Assembly (NCBI RefSeq): GCF_000720175.1 | Contig: NZ_JOIX01000033.1 | Location: 13,781-77,780 of the forward strand | DNA: 64,000 bases | From: Streptomyces sp. NRRL S-337 | GTDB taxonomy: Bacteria; Actinomycetota; Actinomycetes; Streptomycetales; Streptomycetaceae | Direction: 5' to 3' | Shown: positions 18,809 through 26,135 of the stretch, in pieces | Numbering within the stretch: position 1 is the stretch's first letter | Layout of the letters: the number at the start of each line of letters is the position of its first letter | Program-made: the position numbers and the translations under genes | The notes under the pieces: model-generated | What the model saw: the letters and a program-made list of their open reading frames with translations, nothing else | Databases searched by the model: none | What the model was told of the DNA's origin: nothing

Positions 18809-19495
18809 TCAGTCGCCCTGCCCGCGCGGCCGGGCCCGTACGTGCACCCGCTCGCCCTGCCGCCCGAAGAGGCTCAGTACCTCCACCGGCGTCCGGTCGG
18901 CGGGCCCGAACCAGTGCGGCAGCCGGGTGTCGAACTCCGCCGCCTCCCCGGCCCGCAGCACCACGTCGCGGTCGGCCAGCAGCAGCCGCAGCCGTCCGGA
19001 CAGCACATACAGCCACTCGTAGCCCTCGTGGACCCGCTGCTCCGACGGGCCGGCGACGGGATCGATCACCAGCTTGAACGCCTGCAGCGCGCCCGGCTGG
19101 CGGGTCAGCGGCACCACCGTCATACGGCCGCGCCGCTGCGGCACCGCGCGGATCCGGGGGTCGCCCACCTCCGGCGCGCCCACCAGCTCGTCCAGCGGCA
19201 CCTGGTGCGCCTGGGCCAGCGGCAGCAGCAGTTCGAGGGTGGCCCGGCGGCCGCCGGACTCCAGGCGCGAGAGGGTGCTCACCGAGATGCCGGTCGCCTC
19301 GGACAGCGCGGCCAGGGTCACCCCGCGCTCCTGCCGGAGCCGCCGCAGCCGGGGCCCCACCTCGGCCAGGACCCGGTCGTAGATCTGGTCCGGTGCCGGT
19401 GCCGGTGCCTGTGTCTGGGCGAGGCCGGGGGAGGCGCCGGATGCCGGGGCGTCCACCGGGCGGTCCGGCGGGGTGCCGGCAGGGTCGTCGTCCAC
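18809..19495 (-). CDS. XRE family regulator with C-terminal cupin domain
   Basis: The 228-residue protein has an N-terminal XRE helix-turn-helix ([26 protein letters not shown], about 45-95) and a C-terminal cupin_2 sensor ([32 protein letters not shown]). This is the common small-ligand-responsive XRE-cupin architecture. No upstream ATG fits, so GTG 19495 is taken as the start. TTGACA lies 17 bases before a GGCAAT hexamer that ends six bases before this GTG. That and the palindrome at 19503-19517 suggest a leaderless, autoregulated transcript. Confidence 0.82.
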   Translation of the reverse strand: MDDDPAGTPPDRPVDAPASGASPGLAQTQAPAPAPDQIYDRVLAEVGPRLRRLRQERGVTLAALSEATGISVSTLSRLESGGRRATLELLLPLAQAHQVPLDELVGAPEVGDPRIRAVPQRRGRMTVVPLTRQPGALQAFKLVIDPVAGPSEQRVHEGYEWLYVLSGRLRLLLADRDVVLRAGEAAEFDTRLPHWFGPADRTPVEVLSLFGRQGERVHVRARPRGQGD

Positions 19496-19502
19496 GGTTC
19501 CA

Positions 19503-19517
19503 TTGCCGAACCGGCAA
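19503..19517 (-). promoter_or_regulatory. Palindromic operator in the XRE-cupin promoter
   Basis: TTGCCG-AAC-CGGCAA is a perfect inverted repeat with six-base arms. It overlaps the inferred -10 region, just downstream of the -35 TTGACA (complement of 19525-19530). It is positioned for autorepression. Confidence 0.5.
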
Positions 19518-19583
19518 CCGCATTTGTCAACCCCGGGGCGGGAAACCGGACGGAAAACCGCCGGAAGAAGATCGTGCGGAGCG

Positions 19584-19610
19584 GGAATGCGCGGGCCGGG
19601 GCGGCTGTTG
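19584..19610 (+). promoter_or_regulatory. Autoregulatory sigmaR-type promoter of sigR (p2)
   Basis: GGAAT (19584-19588) and GTTG (19607-19610) are separated by 18 bases, matching the published sigmaR consensus GGAAT-N18/19-GTT. It lies upstream of the in-frame ATG codons 19654 and 19669, so the transcript would encode the N-terminally extended SigR isoform. Confidence 0.75.
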
Positions 19611-19827
19611 TGGCATTCGTACGGACGCGCGTACGTCCAGCGAAGCACGAGGAATGGGAGTCCGCCGCATGGGAATCGCTTGCCCGGCCCGCCCGGCCGC
19701 TGACCTGCCGTGGTCGCAGATGCAGGTGGCACAGCCCGCCCTTGCTGGAGCGGCGGCGGCACCGGATCGTCGTCTATTCTCCGAATCGAGTGGGTCCGCT
19801 TCCGGATCCGTGACGGTGTTGGAGGAG

Positions 19828-20532
19828 GTGGGTCCGGTCACCGGTACCGACGCAGGGACCGACGGCTCGGCCGAGGAGATGGCCGACCGCCGGCAGGAGA
19901 GCGCGACCGAGCGCAATGCGCGCTTCGAGCGGGACGCGCTCACCTTCCTCGACCAGATGTACTCCGCCGCCCTGCGCATGACGCGCAACCCGGCCGACGC
20001 GGAGGACCTCGTCCAGGAGACGTACGCGAAGGCGTACGCGTCGTTCCACCAGTTCCGCGAGGGCACCAACCTCAAGGCGTGGCTGTACCGCATCCTCACG
20101 AACACCTTCATCAACTCCTACCGCAAGAAGCAGCGCGAGCCGCAGCGCAGCGCCGCGGAGGAGATCGAGGACTGGCAGCTGGCGCGCGCCGAGTCGCACA
20201 TGTCGACGGGGCTGCGCTCCGCGGAGTCCCAGGCGCTGGACCACCTCCCCGACTCGGACGTGAAGGCCGCCCTCCAGGCGATCCCGGAGGAATTCCGCAT
20301 CGCGGTCTACCTCGCCGACGTCGAGGGGTTTGCGTACAAGGAGATCGCGGACATCATGGGGACACCCATCGGCACGGTGATGTCCCGTCTGCACCGCGGC
20401 CGTCGCCAACTGCGCGGCATGCTGGAGGATTACGCCCGCGAACGCGGGCTGGTTCCGGCGGGTGCGGCCACTGCGGACCCGCAGGCCGCGCGGACGTCGG
20501 AATCGCACGACCGGAAAGGCTCGGGATCATGA
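19828..20532 (+). CDS. sigR: ECF sigma factor SigR (thiol-oxidative stress)
   Basis: SigR directs transcription of thioredoxin, mycothiol and related genes under disulfide stress. The 234-residue form has region 2 ([27 protein letters not shown]), the [19 protein letters not shown] segment and region 4 ([37 protein letters not shown]), closely matching S. coelicolor SigR. Start GTG 19828 is preceded by GGAGGAG that almost abuts it; GTG 19810 is an alternative. An in-frame ATG at 19669, with GGGAG eight bases upstream, adds 53 residues, matching the unstable long isoform known in S. coelicolor. The stop overlaps rsrA by four bases. Confidence 0.95.
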   Translation: MGPVTGTDAGTDGSAEEMADRRQESATERNARFERDALTFLDQMYSAALRMTRNPADAEDLVQETYAKAYASFHQFREGTNLKAWLYRILTNTFINSYRKKQREPQRSAAEEIEDWQLARAESHMSTGLRSAESQALDHLPDSDVKAALQAIPEEFRIAVYLADVEGFAYKEIADIMGTPIGTVMSRLHRGRRQLRGMLEDYARERGLVPAGAATADPQAARTSESHDRKGSGS

Positions 20533-20918
20533 GCTGCGGAGCGCCGCACGAGAAGGACTGCTCAGAGGTCCTTGACCACCTTTACGAGTATCTCGACCGG
20601 GAGATGCCCGCCGGGGAGTGCGCGGAATTCCAGGTGCATCTCGACGAATGCTCCCCGTGCCTGGAGAAGTACGGCCTGGAGCAGGCTGTGAAGAAGCTCG
20701 TCAAGCGCTGCTGCGGCCACGACGACGTCCCCAGCGACCTGCGCTCCAAGGTCATGGGCCGGATCGACCTCATCCGGGCCGGCGAGGCCGTGCCCGAGGT
20801 GAGCGTCCTTGAGCAGGCCCGGCACGAACAGGCCCAGCGGGAGCAGGAGGCGCGTGAGGCGGAGTCCGGCAGCGCCGGCTCCGGCCCGGCGGCCGACTCC
20901 CGTACCGCCGACGCTTGA
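20529..20918 (+). CDS. rsrA: Zinc-binding redox-sensing anti-sigma factor RsrA
   Basis: RsrA holds SigR inactive when reduced and releases it when disulfides form. The 129-residue protein keeps all seven cysteines at the S. coelicolor positions (3, 11, 31, 41, 44, 61, 62), plus His7 and His37. These include the ZAS core H37-x3-C41-x2-C44. The last 35 residues are a variable Glu/Ala/Ser-rich tail. ATG 20529 overlaps the sigR stop as ATGA, so the two are translationally coupled to keep the ratio near one. Confidence 0.97.
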   Translation: MSCGAPHEKDCSEVLDHLYEYLDREMPAGECAEFQVHLDECSPCLEKYGLEQAVKKLVKRCCGHDDVPSDLRSKVMGRIDLIRAGEAVPEVSVLEQARHEQAQREQEAREAESGSAGSGPAADSRTADA

Positions 20919-21184
20919 AAGGCCCGGGCCCGGCAGGGCCCCTGGGTGATCGACCTCCCCGCCACATTGCACGGACCGCGGCCGTGCGGGGCGAAGACCG
21001 CGGCACATCACCCCAATGAGTGAGGGGCGGGGCGATTCCTCCCGCCCGATCCACTGATGCGCCTTCCCGGGCGCGCCAACCCCTCTATTCTCACCGACCC
21101 GAGCGCGCTGCGGACGCGGCGTGCCGAGGGCCGTCCCCGCCCCCGGAACGGGGCGGAGCCGGCGGGCACGGTGAGGAGGGCGCG

Positions 21185-22663
21185 ATGCGGGAACTACCGG
21201 CGGCCGCGCGAGGGTACATCGGCGGCACGGCCCTGGCCGCCGCGCTGTGCACCGCTTGGGCCTTACGGCTGGACCCGGGCGCCCCCTGGGGCACCGCCCT
21301 CGCCCTGGCCGCCCTGTACGCACTGGGCGAACGGATCCCCCGCTGCCCGCTCCTGGGCCGCCGGCTGCCGGACCGGACGCGCTCCGGCGGCGCCACGGGC
21401 TGGACCAGCCCCCTGGTCCTCGCCGGGGTCTTCCTGCTTCCGCCGCCACTGGCCGCGCTGGCCGCCGTCCCCGGAGCGCTGCTCGCCCCGGTCCGGCCCC
21501 GGGCGGCCACCGCCCGCCGGATATGGCACGCCGCCGAGCAGGCCCTCGCCTGCGGAGCGGCCGCCGCGGCCTTCCGGGCCCTGGGCCACCCGGACCTGGC
21601 CACCCCGCGCTTTCCCCTCCTGCTGCTGCCGGCGCTGGCCGCCGCGACCCTTTACTGCGCGGTGCTCGCGGCGCTGGACGGCGGCATCCTGATCGCCGCC
21701 GAACGGCACCCGGTACGCACCGCCTGGCGCGGGCTGCTCTCCCGCGGCCAGGCCCGGTACCTCGTGCACGGCCTGGCCGGGCTGATGATGGCGGTCCTGT
21801 GGCGCAGTTCGTACGGGCCGCCCGCGGCGCTGCTGGTGCTGCTGCCGATGTGCCTCTCGTGCTGGGTCTTCGACCGCTGCCACCGCGAACGCGCCGCCCA
21901 CCAGGCCACCATCCGGGCGCTCGTCCAGGCCGTGGACATCAAGGACCGCTACACCCGCGGGCACGGCGAACGGGTCGGCCGCGCCTCGGTGATGATCGCC
22001 CGCGAGCTGGGCATGGCGGAGGACCGGACCGAGGCGCTCCGGTTCGCCGGCATCCTGCACGACGTCGGCAAACTCGGTGTGCCCACCCGGTTGTTGCGCA
22101 AGGACGGGCCGCTGACCCCGGAGGAGCGCCGGGTGATCGAGCTGCACCCGGAGTACGGGCACGAGATCGTCCGCGGCATCGGCTTCCTGGGGGAGGCGCG
22201 GGCGGCGATCCTGCACCACCACGAGCGGCTGGACGGGCGCGGCTACCCGTACGGTCTGCGCGGCCACCAGATCCCGGAGTTCGCCAGGGTGGTGGCGGTG
22301 GCGGACGCCTTCGACGCGATGACCTCCACCCGGTCCTACCGCCGGGCCCGGCCGGTGCCGGTGGCCGTCGCGGAGCTGCGCAAATGCGCCGGCACGCAGT
22401 TCGACCCGCGGATGGTGCGGGCACTGGCGGCGTCACTGCACCGGTACGGCTGGGACCCGGACCTGGTCACCGCGGCGGACGACGGGCCGGGCGCGACCCG
22501 GAGCGGAAACGTCACGCCTGAGCGGGTGGCGGGCCGGGCCGGGGAAGCCGGGGGAGCGGCGGGCCCCGCCCCGGACGGCCGCGGTGACCGGCCGGCCGGC
22601 ACGGTGCCCGAGCCGGTGCCCGGGACCGCCGGCAGCACCCGGTGGGGCGGTGGTCCGCGATGA
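21185..22663 (+). CDS. Membrane HD-GYP domain phosphohydrolase
   Basis: The 492-residue protein has six to eight N-terminal hydrophobic segments (about 8-235), then an HD-GYP domain (about 240-425). The domain shows GHGERVGRAS, HDVGKLG, and the HHHERLDGRGYP loop that defines HD-GYP enzymes, which hydrolyse cyclic di-GMP or related dinucleotides. All expected metal ligands appear present. The C-terminal 70 residues are disordered and Gly/Ala/Pro-rich. GAGGAGGG precedes ATG 21185. The stop overlaps the next gene's start (ATGA). Activity and substrate are inferred. Confidence 0.88.
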   Translation: MRELPAAARGYIGGTALAAALCTAWALRLDPGAPWGTALALAALYALGERIPRCPLLGRRLPDRTRSGGATGWTSPLVLAGVFLLPPPLAALAAVPGALLAPVRPRAATARRIWHAAEQALACGAAAAAFRALGHPDLATPRFPLLLLPALAAATLYCAVLAALDGGILIAAERHPVRTAWRGLLSRGQARYLVHGLAGLMMAVLWRSSYGPPAALLVLLPMCLSCWVFDRCHRERAAHQATIRALVQAVDIKDRYTRGHGERVGRASVMIARELGMAEDRTEALRFAGILHDVGKLGVPTRLLRKDGPLTPEERRVIELHPEYGHEIVRGIGFLGEARAAILHHHERLDGRGYPYGLRGHQIPEFARVVAVADAFDAMTSTRSYRRARPVPVAVAELRKCAGTQFDPRMVRALAASLHRYGWDPDLVTAADDGPGATRSGNVTPERVAGRAGEAGGAAGPAPDGRGDRPAGTVPEPVPGTAGSTRWGGGPR

Positions 22664-24018
22664 GCGGCACCCGCGCGAAGCCCCCGGATCCCCGGCGGGC
22701 CGGCCGTCCGGTGGCCGACGGCCGGCCCCACGCCGTACCGGACGGCCCGCGGACCGCCGGCCGCCGCGCCGTCGTCATCGCCGTCCACACCGCCGCCGCC
22801 GCGCTGGCCTGCTGGTCCCTGGGCCGGACCCTGTGGGCCGGGCTCGACCGGCCGGGGATCGCGCTGGCCTTCGGGGTGCTGATCGCGGTCGGCGAGCTGG
22901 CCTCCTGCGGCCCCGCGCCCGCCACCGGGCCGGGGCGGGCACCGGAGGACCGGACGGCGGCCCCGCTGGGCGCGGCCGGGGCGCTGGCGTACGCGCTGCT
23001 CGGCGAGGCGGGCGGCCGGCCGACGACGCACGGCGTCCCCCAGACCGTGGCCGTGGTCCTGGCGGCCGCCCTGATCGGCGTCGTTCCGCAGGTCGCGCGC
23101 GGCCGGGGCACGGCGCCGGACCGGCTCGCCCGCCGGGTGCTGACCACGGGATTCGCCGCCACCTGCTTCCAACCCCTCTACAACACCGGCACCCTGGGCA
23201 GCTGGGTGGCGAACGGGCCGGCCTACCCGTTCTTCCTGATCGGCCTGCTGGCGCTGACCACGCTGTGTGACGCGGTGCTCGCCGCCACTCTGGCGCACGC
23301 CCGCACCGGCTGGCCGTACTGTCCGCTGCTGCGCGACGAGTTGCGGGCGCTGCCCGGCATCGGCACGGCCGTCTGCGCCACCGGCGTGGTGATCGCGCTC
23401 GCCACCGCGGTCGCCGGCCTGTGGGCGCTGCCGGTGTTCTGCCTGCCGCTGCTGCTGACCCAGTTCGCCTTCGGCCGTTTCGCGGCGGTGCGCGGTACGT
23501 ACCGCCAGACCATCGCCTCGCTGGCCCGCGCCACCGAGATCGCCGGGTACACCCCGCACGGCCACGCCCGCCGGGTGGCCGCGCTCAGCCGCGCGGTGGG
23601 CCGCGAACTGGGCCTCGCCGAACCGGACTTGGACGTGCTGGAGTACGCCGCGCTGATGCACGACATCGGTCAGCTCTCCCTCCTGGACCCGGTGCCGGAC
23701 GGTGCCACCGCCCCGCTGCCGCCCGCCGAACAGCGCCGGATCGCCCTGCTGGGCGGCGCCGTTGTCCGGCAGACCGGGGTGCCCGCCGAGGTCGCGATGA
23801 TCGTCGAGCGGCAGGCCGACCCGTACCCGGACCAGCCGGTCACCGCGCGTATCGTCCGGACCGTCAACGCCTACGACGACCTGGCGGGCGGCGCCGGCGG
23901 GCCGGGCGGCCGGCTGCGCGCCCTGGAGCGGCTGCGGCTGGCCACGGCGCAGGACCACGAGCCCCGCGTCGTCGAGGCGCTCGCCCGGGTCCTGGCCCGC
24001 GGCGGCCGGGAGGTGTGA
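22660..24018 (+). CDS. Membrane protein with degenerate HD-GYP-like domain
   Basis: The 452-residue protein parallels its upstream partner: about seven hydrophobic segments (about 38-285), then an HD-like domain with TPHGHARRVAALSRAVG and MHDIGQ. The lysine of HDxGK is Gln here, and the HHE...GYP loop is replaced by MIVERQADPYPDQPV, so several metal ligands and the GYP signature are missing. It is probably a non-catalytic or regulatory paralogue working with the upstream enzyme. ATG 22660 overlaps the upstream stop, giving translational coupling. It arose most simply by tandem duplication. Confidence 0.8.
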   Translation: MSGTRAKPPDPRRAGRPVADGRPHAVPDGPRTAGRRAVVIAVHTAAAALACWSLGRTLWAGLDRPGIALAFGVLIAVGELASCGPAPATGPGRAPEDRTAAPLGAAGALAYALLGEAGGRPTTHGVPQTVAVVLAAALIGVVPQVARGRGTAPDRLARRVLTTGFAATCFQPLYNTGTLGSWVANGPAYPFFLIGLLALTTLCDAVLAATLAHARTGWPYCPLLRDELRALPGIGTAVCATGVVIALATAVAGLWALPVFCLPLLLTQFAFGRFAAVRGTYRQTIASLARATEIAGYTPHGHARRVAALSRAVGRELGLAEPDLDVLEYAALMHDIGQLSLLDPVPDGATAPLPPAEQRRIALLGGAVVRQTGVPAEVAMIVERQADPYPDQPVTARIVRTVNAYDDLAGGAGGPGGRLRALERLRLATAQDHEPRVVEALARVLARGGREV

Positions 24019-24117
24019 GAAGGACCGCACCGGTGCGGGCCGGCCCCCGTGCCGCCCTCCGGTTCCCTCCGCTTGCGGAATTCCTCCCGGAGTGCCAGAA
24101 CCCATGGGTAATGAGCG

Positions 24118-24300
24118 GCCTCCGAGACGGGCATGGTTGGATGCGAAGGAAGCCCCTGTGAGGAGAGTCCCAGGGGGTTCAGGGGGTCGGTGAAGGGCAT
24201 CAGCCGCAGAGGGGGAGCAGCAAACCAGGCTGAGCCCGACGGCAATCTGTGGCAGGTTGTCGAGTGGGCCCCCCGGAAGGGCCCCGGGAGCCGCCCGGGA
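24118..24300 (+). ncRNA. Candidate structured leader RNA upstream of the TPR-like gene
   Basis: The 323-base gap before the next gene holds several nested complementary segments. These are GATGC (24140)/GCATC (24197) enclosing CCCCTG (24153)/CAGGGG (24171), GTCGG (24186)/CCGAC (24236), and GCCGCAGA (24203)/TCTGTGGC (24246). Two overlapping hairpins follow, GGGCCC...GGGCCC (24266-24284) and CCCGGG...CCCGGG (24283-24299), which cannot both form fully. This is the layout of an aptamer plus expression platform. It does not match any riboswitch core I know. Function is inferred only from structure and location. Confidence 0.4.
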
Positions 24301-24341
24301 GACCCCCTGGCGGCATCGAGAGCAACCAGCAGGCGGGAATC

Positions 24342-25328
24342 GTGAGGATCTTCGGCAAGGTACGGCACCGGCCCTCCGCCTCGTGGCGGCAGGCGACCGA
24401 CCGCGCTTTCACGCTGATCGGTGACGGCCGTTACGAGGACGCGGGGGCGTTGCTGACCCGGGCCGCGGACATGGAGCCGTGGCTGTCGGAGTCCTGGTTC
24501 AACCTCGCCCTGCTGCACAAGTTCCGGCACGACTGGGAACAGGCCCGGGCCGCCGGTCTGCGCGCGGTGGCGCTGCTCGACCGCGAGTCCGGTGCGCCCG
24601 ACTGGTGGAACGTCGGCATCGCCGCCACCGCCCTCCAGGACTGGCCGCTGGCCCGCCGGGCCTGGCAGGCGTACGGCCTGAAGGTCCCCGGCGAGGGCTC
24701 GCCGTCCGCCGAACCGGTCGGGATGGCCCTGGGCAGCGCCGCGGTCCGGCTCTCCCCGGAGGGCGAGGCCGAGGTGGTCTGGGGCCGCCGGCTGGACCCG
24801 GCCCGCATCGAGGTGCTGTCGATCCCGCTGCCCTCCTCCGGGCGGCGCTGGGGCGAGGTCGTGCTGCACGACGGCGTCCCGCACGGCGAGCGCACGACGT
24901 CCGACGGGCAGGCGTACCCGGTCTTCGACGAGATCGAGCTGTGGGCGCCCTCCCCGGTCCCCACCTGGGTGGTGCTCCTGGAGGCCGCCACCGAGGCCGA
25001 CCGGGACGCCCTGGAGCGGCTGGCGGCCGACGCCGGCTTCGCCGCCGAGGACTGGTCGTCCTCCGTACGCCTGCTGTGCCGTACGTGCTCGGAGAGCCGG
25101 ATGCCCAGCGACGAGGGTGACGGCGAGCACCTGGACCCGCACGACCACAGCGAACCGGGCCACCCCGGCCCGCTGGGCCACCGCACCGCGGGCTCCGGAT
25201 CGCTGTGGGTGCCGGAGCGCGAATGCGGCATCGCGGCACCGTCCGCGCTGGTCCGCGGGCTGCTCGACGGCTGGGTCGCGGACAGCCCGGACACCCGCGA
25301 ATGGCGTGATCTGGAAGAGGTCTGCTGA
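24342..25328 (+). CDS. TPR-like repeat protein of unknown function
   Basis: The 328-residue soluble protein begins with TPR-like helices (about 10-115: FTLIGDGRYEDAGALLTRAADMEP, SWFNLALLHKFRHDWEQA, WWNVGIAATALQDWPLARRAWQAYG). A conserved actinobacterial domain follows, with WGRRLDPARIEVLSIPLPSSGRRWGEVVLHDG and a CRTCSES motif near residue 248. The start is GTG 24342, with a GGCGGG stretch seven bases upstream. The long structured leader suggests post-transcriptional control. I cannot assign a biochemical role. The downstream gene is peptide deformylase, 66 bases away. Confidence 0.75.
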   Translation: MRIFGKVRHRPSASWRQATDRAFTLIGDGRYEDAGALLTRAADMEPWLSESWFNLALLHKFRHDWEQARAAGLRAVALLDRESGAPDWWNVGIAATALQDWPLARRAWQAYGLKVPGEGSPSAEPVGMALGSAAVRLSPEGEAEVVWGRRLDPARIEVLSIPLPSSGRRWGEVVLHDGVPHGERTTSDGQAYPVFDEIELWAPSPVPTWVVLLEAATEADRDALERLAADAGFAAEDWSSSVRLLCRTCSESRMPSDEGDGEHLDPHDHSEPGHPGPLGHRTAGSGSLWVPERECGIAAPSALVRGLLDGWVADSPDTREWRDLEEVC

Positions 25329-25394
25329 GCGCCGGGCCGCCCCCGTAGGCTGTAGGGCGTCCCATCAGGGTTTTGAGGAAGGCGTACGGCGGAG

Positions 25395-26024
25395 ATGGCC
25401 CAGCAGGACAGTGATCAGCAGGAGAGCGTCGAGTTCATCGTCGACACGGAGGACTGCGAGGAGCGCGAGCGCGCCCACCGGGAGCGCGGTACCTCCCGTC
25501 CGATCACCGTGGTCGGCAACCCGGTGCTCCACAAGGAGTGCAAGGACGTCACGGAGTTCGACGACAGCCTGGCCCAGCTGATCGACGACATGTTCGCCAG
25601 CCAGCGCACCGCCGAGGGCGTGGGCCTGGCCGCCAACCAGATCGGTGTGGACCTGAAGGTCTTCGTCTACGACTGCCTGGACGACGAGGGCGTCCGGCAC
25701 GTCGGCGCGGTCTGCAACCCGGTCCTGGACGAGCTGCCCGCCGAGCGCCGGGTGCTGGACGACTCCAACGAGGGCTGCCTGTCCGTGCCCGGTGCGTACG
25801 CCGAGCTGGCCCGCCCCGACTACGCCGTGGTGCGCGGCCAGAACGCCAAGGGCGAGCCGATCGCCGTGCGGGGCACCGGCTACTTCGCGCGCTGCCTCCA
25901 GCACGAGACCGACCACCTCTACGGCTACCTCTACATCGACCGGCTCTCCAAGCGGGACCGCAAGGACGCGCTGCGGCAGATGGCCGAGCAGGAGCCGCGC
26001 TACCCCGTGGTCGCCAACGACTGA
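25395..26024 (+). CDS. def: Peptide deformylase
   Basis: Deformylase removes the formyl group from nascent N-terminal Met using Fe2+ or Zn2+. The 209-residue protein has all three motifs: [17 protein letters not shown] (metal Cys) and QHETDHLYG (HExxH). An acidic, Glu-rich N-terminal extension of about 35 residues ([18 protein letters not shown]) precedes the catalytic core, as in a Streptomyces subtype of the enzyme. A very strong terminator follows. Confidence 0.95.
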   Translation: MAQQDSDQQESVEFIVDTEDCEERERAHRERGTSRPITVVGNPVLHKECKDVTEFDDSLAQLIDDMFASQRTAEGVGLAANQIGVDLKVFVYDCLDDEGVRHVGAVCNPVLDELPAERRVLDDSNEGCLSVPGAYAELARPDYAVVRGQNAKGEPIAVRGTGYFARCLQHETDHLYGYLYIDRLSKRDRKDALRQMAEQEPRYPVVAND

Positions 26025-26042
26025 GCGGACGCGAGACGACCG

Positions 26043-26085
26043 GCGCGCGGGCGCCCGTCCCCGGTGGGGGCGGGCGCCCGCGCGC
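26043..26085. terminator. Strong bidirectional terminator between def and the PBP gene
   Basis: A 20-base stem (26043-26062 with 26066-26085, one G-U wobble) closes a three-base loop between convergent genes. It is one of the most stable hairpins in the window. Confidence 0.8.
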
Positions 26086-26135
26086 GTCCGTGCGGCGTCC
26101 TGGCGGCCGGTCCGCCAGGCGTACCGGCGGCCGGT

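Noticed and set aside
19810..19812. GTG 19810 as the SigR start
   Set aside because: No Shine-Dalgarno and adds residues not seen in the short SigR form I recall; kept only as an alternative.
24118..24300. GEMM (c-di-GMP-I) or cobalamin riboswitch in the leader of the TPR-like gene
   Set aside because: Short similarities (GCAAACC, GGAAGCC) exist, but the conserved cores and the B12 box are missing.
24133..24345. 70-codon plus-strand frame in the structured leader
   Set aside because: No ribosome binding site, no recognisable protein features, and the region is better explained as structured RNA.
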